Positions 18,001 to 26,141 of a DNA stretch of 64,000 nucleotides are shown here, one piece after another. Made by a program: the position numbers and the translations under genes. The notes under the pieces were generated by a model. The model saw only the letters and a program-made list of their open reading frames with translations, did not search any database and had not been told where the DNA came from. Each line of letters begins with the position of its first letter. The stretch's first letter is position 1. The DNA comes from Stenotrophomonas maltophilia D457. GTDB lineage: Bacteria; Pseudomonadota; Gammaproteobacteria; Xanthomonadales; Xanthomonadaceae. The stretch lies in assembly GCF_000284595.1 (NCBI RefSeq), contig NC_017671.1:1211001-1275000 (forward strand), written 5' to 3'.

Positions 18001-18664
18001 AGCGGATGGTGCGTGACAGGGCGCGCATGCCCAAAGGCTCGCTGAGCACCGCCAGCCAGGTGTTGTCGATGTCGCGCAGCACCGCCGCGCTGGCGCCGAA
18101 CAGGACCAGGTAGGCCACCAGCCCGATGTAGACCCACAGGATTGAACGCGTGACCGCTGCCAGCAGTGACAGCAGCGCGGTGGTGAACAACAGGTTGGGA
18201 ATGACGATGACCGCAAAACTCCAGGCATAGCCCTGCCAGCTGATCGGCCCCATGCGCTCGGCGTCCACCCAGGGCATGAACGGTGCCAGCCAGAGCCCGA
18301 AAGCGACCAGCAGGTAGAACAGCAGGCCGGTAGCCAGGGCGGCGGCGATGCGGCCGGCCAGGTAATCGCGGCGTTTCACCGGGCTGGCGAAGATCAGCTC
18401 GGCGGTGCCCAGTTCGAAGTCACGCAGCAGCGCATTGCTGACGAACAGGGCGGTGACCAGCATGCCGAGCAGGGTGAAGATGCCCAGCATCTGCGCGATC
18501 ACGGTGGGCGCGTTGCTGTGCACGTTGCCGCTGCCACCACCGATCTGTACGGCGTCGCTGGACGCAGCGGCGAAGGCGAGCAGGGCGAACAGCCCGGCCA
18601 GCAGCCACAGCAGCGGGGAACGCAGCTGCTCGCGCAGCTCGAAACGGAAGAAATCGAGGATCAT
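15080..18664 (-). CDS. ABC transporter permease fused to M1-family aminopeptidase
   Basis: The 1194-aa fusion has an ABC-2-type permease half of about 12 membrane segments (residues 1-600), then a periplasmic M1 peptidase half. The zinc site is HEIAH at 934-938 with a likely third ligand E958 in LSES, one residue further than the classic HEXXH-X18-E spacing. GYARFAQSFAN and EQPLER are other conserved-looking blocks. It starts 12 bp after the ATPase gene stop on the same strand, so ATPase and permease form one system. Substrate is unknown; the architecture suggests coupling of a transport or membrane step to peptide trimming. Possible roles in envelope stress or peptide export are inference only. 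Confidence 0.88.
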   Translation of the reverse strand: MILDFFRFELREQLRSPLLWLLAGLFALLAFAAASSDAVQIGGGSGNVHSNAPTVIAQMLGIFTLLGMLVTALFVSNALLRDFELGTAELIFASPVKRRDYLAGRIAAALATGLLFYLLVAFGLWLAPFMPWVDAERMGPISWQGYAWSFAVIVIPNLLFTTALLSLLAAVTRSILWVYIGLVAYLVLFGASAAVLRDIDNTWLAVLSEPLGMRALSRTIRYWSTAEHNSGVPGLAGYLLANRALWLGVTALLFAATFALFRTERSGSGRRRWGRRQAQPVADAAALRPNRNPLPRVVPAFSATTAWQQFLRQVRFDTRGVLRSVPFIVLLVLGLANFLPNALFRQTLYGTSIWPVTSQMIMGLQGAFSWLLVIIVLFFAGELVWKERSARINEVTDAMPVPNWVPLLAKFTALLAVIICFQAAGALAAMGVQLVKGYTHLEPLLYLRSLALDSVIYILMGGLALVLQVLTNNKFVGYALLIVVMIGQGVLGMLDYTQNLYTFGGWPNAPYSDMNGYGHFLPGQLAFQGYWALFLLTLMCLASALWVRGVSQGLRQRLVLAGRRLRGPTGVFAGLAALAFAGVGSWLYWSTNIRNEFISPDQQLDLQARYERELSKYRTQPQPRIVAVDNRVDLFPESQSMVIDANWTVRNTHATPIQDVHVSMGDDKQLVDVDLGGQTLSLHDADLGYRIYRLQKPLQPGETRSVHFRVVQKPNGITAGPAPSNIVDNGTFFNSRVLPSFGYNEGAEISDRNERRKRGLGEPRRMPRLEDEAARANTYIANDADWLDFRTTVCTAPDQVALAPGYLQRETTVNGRRCFSYAMDRPMLNFYAYLSARWEVRKAKYKDIPIEVYFDPAHGYNVNRMIEAVQKSLAYYEANFTPYQHRQVRIIEFPGYARFAQSFANTIPYSEAIGFIADLRDPDKVDYVFYVTAHEIAHQWWAHQVIGANVQGATVLSESLSQYSALMVMEQEYGRQHMRQFLKRELDGYLSGRGGEAIEEQPLERVENQQYIHYQKGSLVFYRLREEIGEQALNRALKRFLQDKGYQQPPYTTSRELLGYIRAETPADRQQLVTDLFEKISFYDNRVMAASARKRADGRYDVTLDLHAAKQYADGKGRESDAKMDDWVEIGVFATGPSGKERDQKVLYLQRHHITSAAPKITVTVDEKPDEAGFDPYNKLIDRVSDDNRRKVTM

Positions 18665-18676
18665 GGCGTGCTCCGC

Positions 18677-19579
18677 TCAGGCTGCCGCGCGAGCACGGGC
18701 CTGCAGGCGCAGGCGCTGGAAGTACACGTCTTCGAGGTCGGGAGCCACGGCCGCAAAGCCGTCGCCGGGGTCGTTGGCGCTGTGCACATGGATCACCGGG
18801 CGGCCACCGACCAGACGGGTCGACAGCACCACGTAGCGCGCTTCATGGTCGGCCAGCTCCGAAGGATCGACCTGCTTGCGCCAGACCTGGTGCTGCAGGG
18901 CGTTGATCGCTTCGCTGGGGCGGCCAGTCAGCAGCACCTGGCCCTTGTTCATGATCGCCATCGTCGGGCACAGGTCGGTCACGTCCTCGACGATGTGGGT
19001 GGACAGGATCACCGCTACGTTCTCGCCGATCGCCGCCAGCAGGTTGAGGAAGCGGTTGCGTTCCTCCGGGTCGAGGCCGGCGGTGGGCTCGTCGACGATC
19101 ACCAGCCGCGGGTCGCCCAGCAGCGCCTGGGCAATGCCGAAGCGCTGGCGCATGCCGCCGGAGTAGGTGCCCAGCCTGCGCTTGCGGGCATCCCACAGGT
19201 TCACCTGCTGCAGTAGCCCATCGACCACCTCGCGGCGCTGCGCACGCTGGGTCAGGCCCTTGAGTACCGCGAAATGCTCCAGCAGGTCCAGCGCGCTGAC
19301 TTTCGGGTACACGCCGAAATCCTGCGGCAGGTAGCCCAGCCGACGGCGCACGGCGTCCTTGTCGCGCAGCACGTCGATCGGCGCCTCGCCCGGAATGCTG
19401 AGCGTCACCGTGCCGCTGTCGGCCTCCTGCAGGGTGGACAGCGTGCGCATCAGCGAGGACTTGCCGGCGCCGTTCGGGCCGAGCAGGCCGAACATGCCCC
19501 GCGGGATGTCCAGGGTGACGTTGTTGAGGGCATGCACGCCGTTGGCGTACGTCTTGGACAGCGAATCGATCTTCAGCAT
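18677..19579 (-). CDS. ABC transporter ATP-binding protein
   Basis: The 300-aa ATPase has Walker A GPNGAGKS (34-41), Q-loop YLPQDFG, signature YSGGMRQRF, Walker [13 protein letters not shown] and a switch histidine in STH. About 80 C-terminal residues follow the core, as in ABC-2 exporter ATPases. The frame is open to 19642, but the ATG at 19579 begins the canonical [11 protein letters not shown]. It is the first gene of a two-gene operon with the permease/peptidase fusion and would energise it. Confidence 0.92.
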   Translation of the reverse strand: MLKIDSLSKTYANGVHALNNVTLDIPRGMFGLLGPNGAGKSSLMRTLSTLQEADSGTVTLSIPGEAPIDVLRDKDAVRRRLGYLPQDFGVYPKVSALDLLEHFAVLKGLTQRAQRREVVDGLLQQVNLWDARKRRLGTYSGGMRQRFGIAQALLGDPRLVIVDEPTAGLDPEERNRFLNLLAAIGENVAVILSTHIVEDVTDLCPTMAIMNKGQVLLTGRPSEAINALQHQVWRKQVDPSELADHEARYVVLSTRLVGGRPVIHVHSANDPGDGFAAVAPDLEDVYFQRLRLQARARAAA

Positions 19580-19709
19580 GCGACGTACACCTTTCCATGG
19601 GCAATGTCTGCGCGTTATCCGCGCAACCGCCTCCGTGCGCATCCGCCGTTGGTCATGGGGGGAGAATCCCGCCGTCGTGCGTTGGCCAGCGCGCCGGCCC
19701 AGCGGCGCC

Positions 19710-20741
19710 TTACCCGCGCAGGGATGATTCGCGCACCACCAGCTTCACCGGGATGCTCTGGCTGTCCACCGGCTGCCGGCCGATCAGCGCCAGCAGGCGT
19801 TCCACCAGCAGCTGGCCGGCCTGCTTGGTGTCCTGCTGCACCGTGGTCAGCGCGGGGGATACCGAAGCGGCCAGCGGGATGTCGTCGAAGCCGGTCACCG
19901 CCACGTCCTGCGGCACCCGCAGCCCGGCCTCGCGCAGGGCGCGCATCGCACCGATGGCGATCAGGTCGCTGGCCGCGCAGATCGCATCGATCGGCTCGCC
20001 GCGCGCCAGCAGGGCCTGACAGGCCTCCTGGCCGGACGCCTCGGTGGTGATCGCATCGTGCTGCAGCGCCGGCTCCGCAGCCAGGCCGTGGTCCTGCAGG
20101 GCCGCGACGTGGCCGCGGTAGCGCTCCTGGAATTCGGGGTAGTGGCTGGAGGCATGGCCGAGGAAGGCGATGCGGCGGCAGCCCTGCTGCAGCAGGTGGG
20201 TGGTGATGTCATGCCCGCCCTGGAAGTTGTCGCTGCCGATCGAGACACCGGGCTGGCCGGGCAGGGCGGCGCCCCAGCGCACGAAGTGCGTGCCCTGTTC
20301 GACCAGCCGCTGCAGGCGGTCGCGCGATTCGTGATAGTCGCCGTAGCCGAGCAGGATGATGCCGTCGGCCTTGTTGCTGTCCTCGTAATCGGCCTGCCAG
20401 TCGGTGGACAGCTGCTGGAACGAGACCAGCAGGTCCTGCCCGTGCAGGGCGCAGGCGCGGGTGATCGAGCCCAGCATCGAATGGAAGAACGGGTTGATCA
20501 GCGAGTCGTCGTTGGTCGGGTCCTCGAAGAACAGCAGGGCCAGCGTGCCGGCATTGCGCAGGCGCAGGCTGGAGGCATTCTTGTCGACCTTGTAGTTCAG
20601 CTCGCGGGCAATGCGCAGGATGCGCTCACGGGTCTCGGCGTTGACCATCGGGCTGCCACGCAGGGCCCGCGACACGGTCGGCTGGGAGACCCCGGCCAGG
20701 TGGGCGATGTCCAGGGAGGTGGCTTTGCCTTTGATGGTCAT
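19710..20741 (-). CDS. LacI-family transcriptional regulator (maltodextrin regulon candidate)
   Basis: The 343-aa protein has an N-terminal helix-turn-helix ([20 protein letters not shown], residues 10-29) and a periplasmic-binding-protein-like sensor domain ending in VRESSLRG. The end of the DNA-binding domain shows the hinge-like NASSLRLRN. The three ATACGTAT-centred sites of the glucan locus look like LacI operators and this is the nearest LacI gene not tied to another cluster, so I infer it binds them. No copy of that site lies in front of its own gene, so autoregulation is not suggested. Identity with characterised MalR, SusR or AglR proteins was not tested. Confidence 0.88.
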   Translation of the reverse strand: MTIKGKATSLDIAHLAGVSQPTVSRALRGSPMVNAETRERILRIARELNYKVDKNASSLRLRNAGTLALLFFEDPTNDDSLINPFFHSMLGSITRACALHGQDLLVSFQQLSTDWQADYEDSNKADGIILLGYGDYHESRDRLQRLVEQGTHFVRWGAALPGQPGVSIGSDNFQGGHDITTHLLQQGCRRIAFLGHASSHYPEFQERYRGHVAALQDHGLAAEPALQHDAITTEASGQEACQALLARGEPIDAICAASDLIAIGAMRALREAGLRVPQDVAVTGFDDIPLAASVSPALTTVQQDTKQAGQLLVERLLALIGRQPVDSQSIPVKLVVRESSLRG

Positions 20742-21032
20742 GTGTGGGCGGAGCGGGCATGTGGGAGGTGCCCGGGCATGATGCCATGCGCAGACGCGAA
20801 TGCCCCTCCGGGCGTCGGCCTGGGCGCAGGTAAGTTATTGCCGGACAAGGAAATCAGCCTGATCCTTCGGTGCGGTCGGGGTCTCCTGACCGGGCGGAAG
20901 GCGGCGGCAATGGTAAGATGCGTCGTTCTCGCATTCCCCCAAATTTCACCAGGGGCGGCTCAGCGTACTGCACCCCGCCCGGGGCTGTGCTATCACTGGC
21001 GGTCTGCCCCTGGACAACGGACGAAGGTACCT

Positions 21033-21608
21033 ATGGCGCGCGGCATCAACAAAGTCATCCTGGTCGGCAATCTCGGCAACGACCCGGACGTGAAGTACAC
21101 CCAGGGCGGCATGGCGATCACCCGCATCAGCCTGGCCACCACCAGCGTCCGCAAGGACAAGGATGGCAACCAGCAGGAGCGCACCGAATGGCACCGCGTG
21201 GTGTTCTTCGGCAAGCTCGGCGAGATCGCCGGCGAGTACCTGCGCAAGGGCAGCTCGGTCTACGTCGAAGGCAGCCTGCGCTACGACAAGTACACCGGCC
21301 AGGACGGCGTGGAGAAGTACTCCACCGACATCATCGCCGATGAAATGCAGATGCTGGGCGGCCGCGGTGAAGGCGGCGGTGGCGGTGGTGGTGGCAACTA
21401 CGGCGGCGATCGTCCGCAGCGCCAGCAGGCGCCGCGCCAGGAGTATGGCGGCGGTGGTGGTGGCCAGCGTGGTGGCCAGGGCGGTGGCTATGGCAACCAA
21501 GGCGGCAACCAGGGTGGCGGTTACGGCAACCAGGGTGGCAACCAGCGCCCGCAGCCGCAGCAGGCGCCGCCGATGGACGACTTCGCTGACGACGATATTC
21601 CGTTCTGA
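21033..21608 (+). CDS. ssb: Single-stranded DNA-binding protein
   Basis: The 191-aa protein has an OB-fold domain (residues 1-110, starting [20 protein letters not shown]). A Gly/Gln/Asn-rich disordered linker (115-175) carries repeats of [11 protein letters not shown]. The acidic tip [10 protein letters not shown] binds partner proteins in replication and repair. The start has a GAAGG ribosome site 5 bp upstream. The gene is divergent from the LacI regulator. The 291-bp region between them was searched for a LexA-like palindrome and none was convincing. Confidence 0.97.
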   Translation: MARGINKVILVGNLGNDPDVKYTQGGMAITRISLATTSVRKDKDGNQQERTEWHRVVFFGKLGEIAGEYLRKGSSVYVEGSLRYDKYTGQDGVEKYSTDIIADEMQMLGGRGEGGGGGGGGNYGGDRPQRQQAPRQEYGGGGGGQRGGQGGGYGNQGGNQGGGYGNQGGNQRPQPQQAPPMDDFADDDIPF

Positions 21609-21637
21609 TTCCTACTTGACGGTTTTAGTGTTGATAG

Positions 21638-21671
21638 AGGCCCTCATCGTTGTGGATGGGGGCCTTTTTTT
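21638..21671 (+). terminator. Rho-independent terminator of ssb
   Basis: AGGCCCTCATC and GATGGGGGCCT pair (one G.U or bulge) around the short loop GTTGTG, followed by seven T. It ends about 60 bp after the stop codon. Confidence 0.88.
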
Positions 21672-22007
21672 CGTTAGGCAGAATCCAGCCGTGATCTAAC
21701 CTTCTACTTGCGGCAGGGTGTTGATGGATGACTGGCGGCACACCATAGCGAATCAGAATGGAGAGCGGCACGGGAAAGCCGTCTGCGCGAGCCCATCGCT
21801 GGTGCATGGCTTTGGCGGGTCTTGATACGGCGTGCGAAGGACAGGCATAAGCCTAACGAGCTGGCGCGGGGCTGTTGCACACCGTGTGGACATGGTTACC
21901 GCGGGCCTATGCTCGATTGCGGGGCGTCTGGGGTGGGAACTTGGCGCGCTGCATGCTTGGGTGCGTTCCCTATCGGTGTCAGAAGTTAATGAAGCAGAGC
22001 GATCTTG
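21672..22007. other. Lower-GC region without a supported gene
   Basis: About 335 bp between the ssb terminator and the next gene. It shows no REP, no terminator and no convincing gene. Short open frames on both strands have no start context or recognisable protein. It is the left edge of a compositionally distinct patch that reaches to about 23350. Confidence 0.5.
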
Positions 22008-22400
22008 ATGGATATTAATGAAATTACCAAGACGCTTGAGGCGGGTGACGACAATGGCGCGCGTTACCACCTTTTGAATCTTGTAAAGCGCGAACCTGCT
22101 TGTGACGCCGCGTGGTTGTTTCTTGTTGGGATTGGGTTTCGGAGCGATGATACTGAGTTGTCCCTGTGGGCACTTCGTGGGCTTGAGAAGCTTCGTCCTC
22201 ACGATGTGTTGGTCGCGTCTGGATTGGTGGATTGCTTGCTTCGGTTGGAGCGATACGAGGAAGTTAAGGAGGTCATTCATGCCTTCTCTAAGGTTGCTCG
22301 TCCTGGAATGCCCGCTCACGACACGGTCCTTGAAGAGCACCGCAAGGCACTCCAGTTCATCAACAATAGCGTTGAGGCTGCAGGTGACGAAGACGAATAG
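22008..22400 (+). CDS. Hypothetical helical (TPR-like) protein
   Basis: The 130-aa soluble protein begins MDINEITKTLEAGDDNGAR and contains paired-helix repeats reminiscent of TPR (DAAWLFLVGIGF; HDVLVASGLVDCLLRLERYEEV). Codons are AT-richer at third positions than in neighbours (TTG, CTT, GAG/GAA mix), a sign of foreign origin. The ribosome site is weak. A TTG three bases upstream would add one residue. The stop is followed directly by a 64-bp sequence that recurs 714 bp downstream. An immunity-protein or accessory role is possible but not shown. Confidence 0.65.
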   Translation: MDINEITKTLEAGDDNGARYHLLNLVKREPACDAAWLFLVGIGFRSDDTELSLWALRGLEKLRPHDVLVASGLVDCLLRLERYEEVKEVIHAFSKVARPGMPAHDTVLEEHRKALQFINNSVEAAGDEDE

Positions 22401-22464
22401 CTGAAGCGTTCGCTAATCGCGAAGCCTTGGATTGACCGATTACTTTCGCTCGACGTCACGAGCT
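22401..22464 (+). repeat. 64-bp imperfect direct repeat, copy A
   Basis: It begins CTGAAGCGTTCGC right after the TAG of the TPR-like gene and ends in GCTCGACGTCACGAGCT. By eye, 53 of 64 bases match copy B at 23115-23178. The right-hand 19 bases are identical. Confidence 0.8.
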
Positions 22465-22636
22465 CTACGCTTTGGTTAGGTTGCTCTCCGAGCCGTGCCT
22501 GGCTGGCAGCATTGTCTTCGATGAGTTTCTCAAGTTTTTGCGCGAGAGTGCTGTTCTTGATTCGCCCCCGAGCAGGAGTGGAGAGTTAAGATGTGTCAGT
22601 TTGCGCGCCTTTCCGACGTTTCTGGTGAGTCGATGA
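22436..22636 (+). pseudogene. Gene remnant with protein-like frame, no start codon
   Basis: A stop-free frame of about 65 codons encodes a natural-looking segment (ARRHELYALVRLLSEPC, then IVFDEFLKFLRESAVLD). It begins inside the direct repeat right after an in-frame TGA, so the 5' part is missing. Its stop TGA (22634-22636) overlaps the next ATG by four bases, a coupling arrangement common in real operons. Likely the 3' stub of a gene cut by recombination at the repeat. No family recognised. Confidence 0.45.
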
Positions 22637-23096
22637 AAACCACCGCACTGATTTCGTGCTTCGTCCTATTCTTGCCTCGCTGGTGGTGCACAAAAGTTCC
22701 GAGAGCAAGTCGCTGTGCTCTCAGACGCCATATGCTTGTGTAGGAGCAGATGGTGCTGAGCTTGGTCTCGCCTTGATAGGGGGCAGCAGGAGTGCTGCCG
22801 CTCCTCGGCACTTGGTTGAGCTGTCGCGATTCCGTATGGATGGAGCGCTTTCCGAGGACTACAAGTGCTACCTCGCCGCGCATGGAAATTCAGTGGCTCA
22901 GGCTGCGCCGAAGCTGGATGCCAAGAAGCTGGCAGGGCAATGCATGTCCGAATTTGCTGCTTTCAAACGTCGGGCCGGCGCCGCGAAGTTCGACGTGGCG
23001 CCCGAGAATATCTGCAACTCAGTGGCGGACATCCAGCGATCCCTGCGTGAAGCTGTCCGACTAGCCAATGCAGGCGGTGAATGTGACGGCTTCTGA
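22633..23096 (+). pseudogene. Secreted orphan protein with apparent frameshift
   Basis: The ATG at 22633 starts a perfect-looking signal peptide (MKTTALISCFVLF), but that frame stops at 22741. The neighbouring frame (22656-23096) carries the rest: ASLVVHKSSESKSL, several cysteines (CSQTPYACV, YKCYL, GQCMSEF, NICNS, GECDGF) and a helical C-terminus. A single missing base around 22665-22690 would join the two into a roughly 150-aa secreted cysteine-containing protein. Either the gene is broken or the sequence has an indel. A GTG at 22656 would make a shorter product lacking a signal. No homologue recognised. Confidence 0.5.
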
Positions 23097-23114
23097 GTCG
23101 GTCGTCGGAAAGAG

Positions 23115-23178
23115 CTGATGCGTACGTGATTCGCGAAGCCTTGGCTTGGTTGACTACTGTCGCTCGACGTCACGAGCT
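23115..23178 (+). repeat. 64-bp imperfect direct repeat, copy B
   Basis: CTGATGCGTACGTG to GCTCGACGTCACGAGCT, about 20 bp after the end of the frameshifted gene. It matches copy A at 22401-22464. The two copies bracket the remnant and the broken gene, suggesting cassette-like duplication or recombination. Confidence 0.8.
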
Positions 23179-23279
23179 ATGCAGCTCTTCAATCCGCCGG
23201 CTCCGAGGCGGTGCTGGGCCCTGGCGGCAGGGTGCACCCGGATGCATAGGGCCAATGCCTTGGCTCGGGGCATCGAAGT

Positions 23280-23384
23280 TCTACTGACTTTGCTCGCTCG
23301 CTTGAGGAAAAAGCCAGTAGATTTCATCTCAGGCGACGGATCTGGTTAGAAAGGAAAGCCCCGCTAATGCGGGGCTTTTCTTTC
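23280..23384 (+). ncRNA. Structured segment ending in a terminator; possible small RNA
   Basis: A 12-bp stem with one mismatch (TCTACTGACTTT at 23280-23291 with AAAGCCAGTAGA at 23310-23321) is followed 33 bp later by a strong terminator. No gene ends nearby: the last coding frame stops at 23096. This would suit a small RNA, but no promoter was identified and the element could be an operon remnant. The whole stretch 23179-23279 shows no other feature. Confidence 0.3.
23355..23384 (+). terminator. Strong intrinsic terminator
   Basis: A perfect 10-bp stem AAAGCCCCGC / GCGGGGCTTT with loop TAAT is followed by TTTTCTTTC. It closes the low-GC patch and isolates the keto-glycoside operon. Confidence 0.9.
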
Positions 23385-23467
23385 TGCGCGATGTCGTTGG
23401 CATTGTGCTTCGCAGCATCAATTTTCGTGCACCGCAACTTGCAAGCATCCAGTTTCCTCCCCTATGG

Positions 23468-23481
23468 TGCAATCGATTGCA
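23468..23481. promoter_or_regulatory. LacI-type operator, plus-strand arm of the keto-glycoside cluster
   Basis: TGCAATCGATTGCA is a perfect palindrome, 49 bp upstream of the first gene of the plus-strand operon. The identical sequence lies at 32154-32167, between the minus-strand operon and its LacI regulator. Confidence 0.85.
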
Positions 23482-23529
23482 TTGCTGTGAATCGTTGCGT
23501 TTGATACCGGTTGGGAGGCCGGGAGGTGG

Positions 23530-24429
23530 ATGTCCATCCATACGATCAGACCGGTCCCGGCAGGTGGGCTGACACGACGTGATGCGCTTCGTATCGCTGT
23601 CGCTGGAAGCGTGGCCCTGGGTACCACAGTGGGCGCGCGGACTGCATTCGCCACCACTGCACCGCTGAAGGGCAACCTGAAGCACTCCGTGGCACGCTGG
23701 ACCTTCCCGCAGCTGTCGGTCGCCCAGCTCTGCACGACGGTGAAGGACATCGGCTTCGCCGCCATCGACCTGGTCGGCCCGGAAGACTGGCCCACGCTGA
23801 AGGCAAATGGTGTCTACAGCTCGATGTGCAATGGCGCGGAGCTGGGCCTGACCAAGGGCTTTGCCGGCCGCGAATTCCACGACCCGCTGGTGGAGCGCTA
23901 CACGCGGCACATCGACCTGGTCGCCGATGCCGGTTACCGCAACCTCATCTGCTTCTCCGGCAACCGCAATGGCATGGACCCCCATGACGGCATGGCCAAT
24001 GCCGAAGCCGGCCTCAAGCGCATCCTCGGGCATGCCGAGAAGCGCGGCGTGGTGCTGGTGATGGAGCTGCTGAACTCCAGGGTCGATCACCACGACTACC
24101 TGTGCGATCACTCCGCCTGGGGCGTGGAGCTGTGCCAGCGGCTCGGCTCGGACAATTTCGGTCTGCTCTACGACATCTACCACATGCAGATCATGGAGGG
24201 CGACATCATCGCCACCATCGGCAAGCATCACGCCTGCTTCAAGCATTACCACACTGCAGGCGTGCCGGGCCGGAACGAGATTGGAGACCAGCAGGAGCTC
24301 CACTATCCGGCCATCTGTCGCGCGATCCGCGACACCGGTTTCAAGGGGTATCTGGCGCAGGAATTCACGCCTGCAGCGCCCGATCCCGTTGCCTCATTGC
24401 GCGAGGCGATCCGCCTCTGCGACGTCTGA
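23530..24429 (+). CDS. Sugar phosphate isomerase/epimerase family protein with Tat signal
   Basis: The 299-aa TIM-barrel protein (AP-endonuclease-2/xylose-isomerase-like) resembles hydroxypyruvate isomerase. The N-terminus has a twin-arginine motif (LTRRDALRIAVAGS) and a cleavage-like ARTAFA, so a folded, probably metal-loaded enzyme would be exported. Candidate metal-binding blocks are VLVMELLNSRVDHHDY, LLYDIYHMQIMEGD, HYHTAGVPGRNE and YLAQEF. It is the first gene of an operon with the dehydrogenase. Isomerisation or epimerisation of a keto-sugar is inferred from context. The start is the ATG at 23530 after GGGAGG. Confidence 0.85.
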   Translation: MSIHTIRPVPAGGLTRRDALRIAVAGSVALGTTVGARTAFATTAPLKGNLKHSVARWTFPQLSVAQLCTTVKDIGFAAIDLVGPEDWPTLKANGVYSSMCNGAELGLTKGFAGREFHDPLVERYTRHIDLVADAGYRNLICFSGNRNGMDPHDGMANAEAGLKRILGHAEKRGVVLVMELLNSRVDHHDYLCDHSAWGVELCQRLGSDNFGLLYDIYHMQIMEGDIIATIGKHHACFKHYHTAGVPGRNEIGDQQELHYPAICRAIRDTGFKGYLAQEFTPAAPDPVASLREAIRLCDV

Positions 24430-24455
24430 AACGATATCCACCCAGGTGAGAGACC

Positions 24456-26141
24456 ATGGCAGATAATCACTACGACGCCATTGTTGTTGGCTCGGGAATC
24501 AGTGGCGGTTGGGCAGCGAAGGAGCTGACCGAGAAGGGCCTGAAGGTCCTGATGCTGGAACGCGGGCGCAACATCGAGCACGTCAAGGACTACGTCAATG
24601 CGATGAAGGAAGCGTGGGACTTCCCGCATCGCAACCGGCCGACGCAGGCGATGAAGGCCGCCTTCCCGGTGCTGATGCGCGACTACGGCCTGGCCGAGAA
24701 CCTGGAAGGAATGTGGGCCAACGAGCAGGACTCACCCTACATCGAAACCAAGCGCTTCGACTGGTTCCGTGGCTACCACGTGGGCGGGCGCTCGCTGATG
24801 TGGGGCCGGCAGAGCTATCGGTTTTCCGACCTGGACTTCGAAGCGAACCTCAAGGATGGCATCGCCACCGACTGGCCGATCCGCTATGCCGACATCGCGC
24901 CGTGGTACGACCATGTAGAGAGGTTCGCCGGCATCGCCGGCACGCGCGAAGGACTGGACGTGCTGCCGGACGGCGAGTTCCTGCCGCCGATCCCGTTGAA
25001 CATCGTCGAGAAGGACGTGGCCGCGCGGATCAAGAAGGCCTTCGGCGGAACGCGGCACATGATCCACTCGCGCACCGCCAACATCACCCAGCCGATGCCA
25101 GAGCAGGGGCGCGTGAACTGCCAGTACCGCAACAAGTGCATCCTGGGCTGTCCCTTCGGTGCCTATTTCTCGACCCAGGCGGCGACGCTGCCAGCGGCGA
25201 TGAAGACCGGCAACCTGACCTTGCGGCCGTTCTCGATCGTCAAGGAAGTGCTCTACGACAAGGATCGCAAGCGTGCGCGCGGCGTGGAGGTGATCGATGC
25301 CGAGACCGGGCAGACCTACCAGTACACCGCCAAGGTCATCTTCCTCAATGCATCGTCGTTCAATTCGACCTGGCTGCTGATCAACTCGGCGACCGATGTG
25401 TGGGAGGGGGGACTGGGTTCTTCGTCGGGCGAGCTGGGGCACAACGTGATGGACCATCATTTCGGTGCGGGCGCCTCGGGCCGGGTCGAGGGCTACGAAG
25501 ACAAGTACTACTTCGGCCGCCGTCCGTGCGGTTTCTACATTCCGCGCTTCCGCAACGTCGCGGCCGACAAGCGCGGCTACCTGCGCGGGTTCGGTTACCA
25601 GGGCGGTGCCAGCCGCACCGGCTGGTCGCGCGAGATCGCCGAGCTGAACATCGGTGCCGACCTGAAGGAGGCGCTGACCGTACCGGGCGACTGGCGCATC
25701 GGCATGACCGGGTTCGGTGAAATGCTGCCGCACCACGACAATACGATCCGCCTGGACCACGACCGCAAGGACAAATGGGGGCTGCCGGTGCTGGCGATGG
25801 ACGTGTCCATGCGCGCCAACGAACTGGCGATGCGCAAGGACATGGCCGCCGATGCTGCCGAGATGCTGGAGGCGGCTGGCGTCAAGGACGTGAAGATGCA
25901 CGACCACGACTATGCCCCGGGCAAGGGCATCCACGAGATGGGGACCGCACGCATGGGACGTGACCGGAAGAGCTCGGTATTGAACGCGCACAACCAGGTC
26001 TGGGATGCGCCCAACGTCTATGTGACCGACGGTGCCTGCATGACCTCCAGCGCCTGCGTGAATCCTTCGCTGACCTATATGGCGCTGACCGCGCGCGCGG
26101 CCGACCACGCGGTACGCGAACTGAAAGCGGGGAACCTCTGA
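24456..26141 (+). CDS. GMC oxidoreductase, probable glycoside 3-dehydrogenase large subunit
   Basis: The 561-aa FAD enzyme has an N-terminal dinucleotide fold (VVGSGISGGWAAKEL) and ends in the GMC C-terminal block (HEMGTARMG; VYVTDGACMTSSACVNPSLT), with the active-site His-Asn pair expected there. A Cys-rich loop NKCILGCPFG lies near residue 225. It belongs to the gluconate-2-dehydrogenase/glucoside-3-dehydrogenase group that works with a small signal-bearing subunit and a cytochrome c. The following gene is that small subunit (TGATG overlap). It has no signal of its own and probably rides out with the Tat-signal subunit. Oxidation of the C3 hydroxyl of glycosides is inferred. Confidence 0.88.
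   Translation: MADNHYDAIVVGSGISGGWAAKELTEKGLKVLMLERGRNIEHVKDYVNAMKEAWDFPHRNRPTQAMKAAFPVLMRDYGLAENLEGMWANEQDSPYIETKRFDWFRGYHVGGRSLMWGRQSYRFSDLDFEANLKDGIATDWPIRYADIAPWYDHVERFAGIAGTREGLDVLPDGEFLPPIPLNIVEKDVAARIKKAFGGTRHMIHSRTANITQPMPEQGRVNCQYRNKCILGCPFGAYFSTQAATLPAAMKTGNLTLRPFSIVKEVLYDKDRKRARGVEVIDAETGQTYQYTAKVIFLNASSFNSTWLLINSATDVWEGGLGSSSGELGHNVMDHHFGAGASGRVEGYEDKYYFGRRPCGFYIPRFRNVAADKRGYLRGFGYQGGASRTGWSREIAELNIGADLKEALTVPGDWRIGMTGFGEMLPHHDNTIRLDHDRKDKWGLPVLAMDVSMRANELAMRKDMAADAAEMLEAAGVKDVKMHDHDYAPGKGIHEMGTARMGRDRKSSVLNAHNQVWDAPNVYVTDGACMTSSACVNPSLTYMALTARAADHAVRELKAGNL

Noticed and set aside
20742..21032. LexA box before ssb
   Set aside because: No convincing SOS palindrome was found in the divergent region.
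21753..22340. 195-codon minus-strand open frame
   Set aside because: It has no recognisable protein and lies opposite the TPR-like gene; it looks like a chance frame.
22401..23178. Integron attC sites as explanation of the 64-bp repeats
   Set aside because: I see no inverted core sites (RYYYAAC / GTTRRRY) or integrase gene, so only a direct repeat is claimed.
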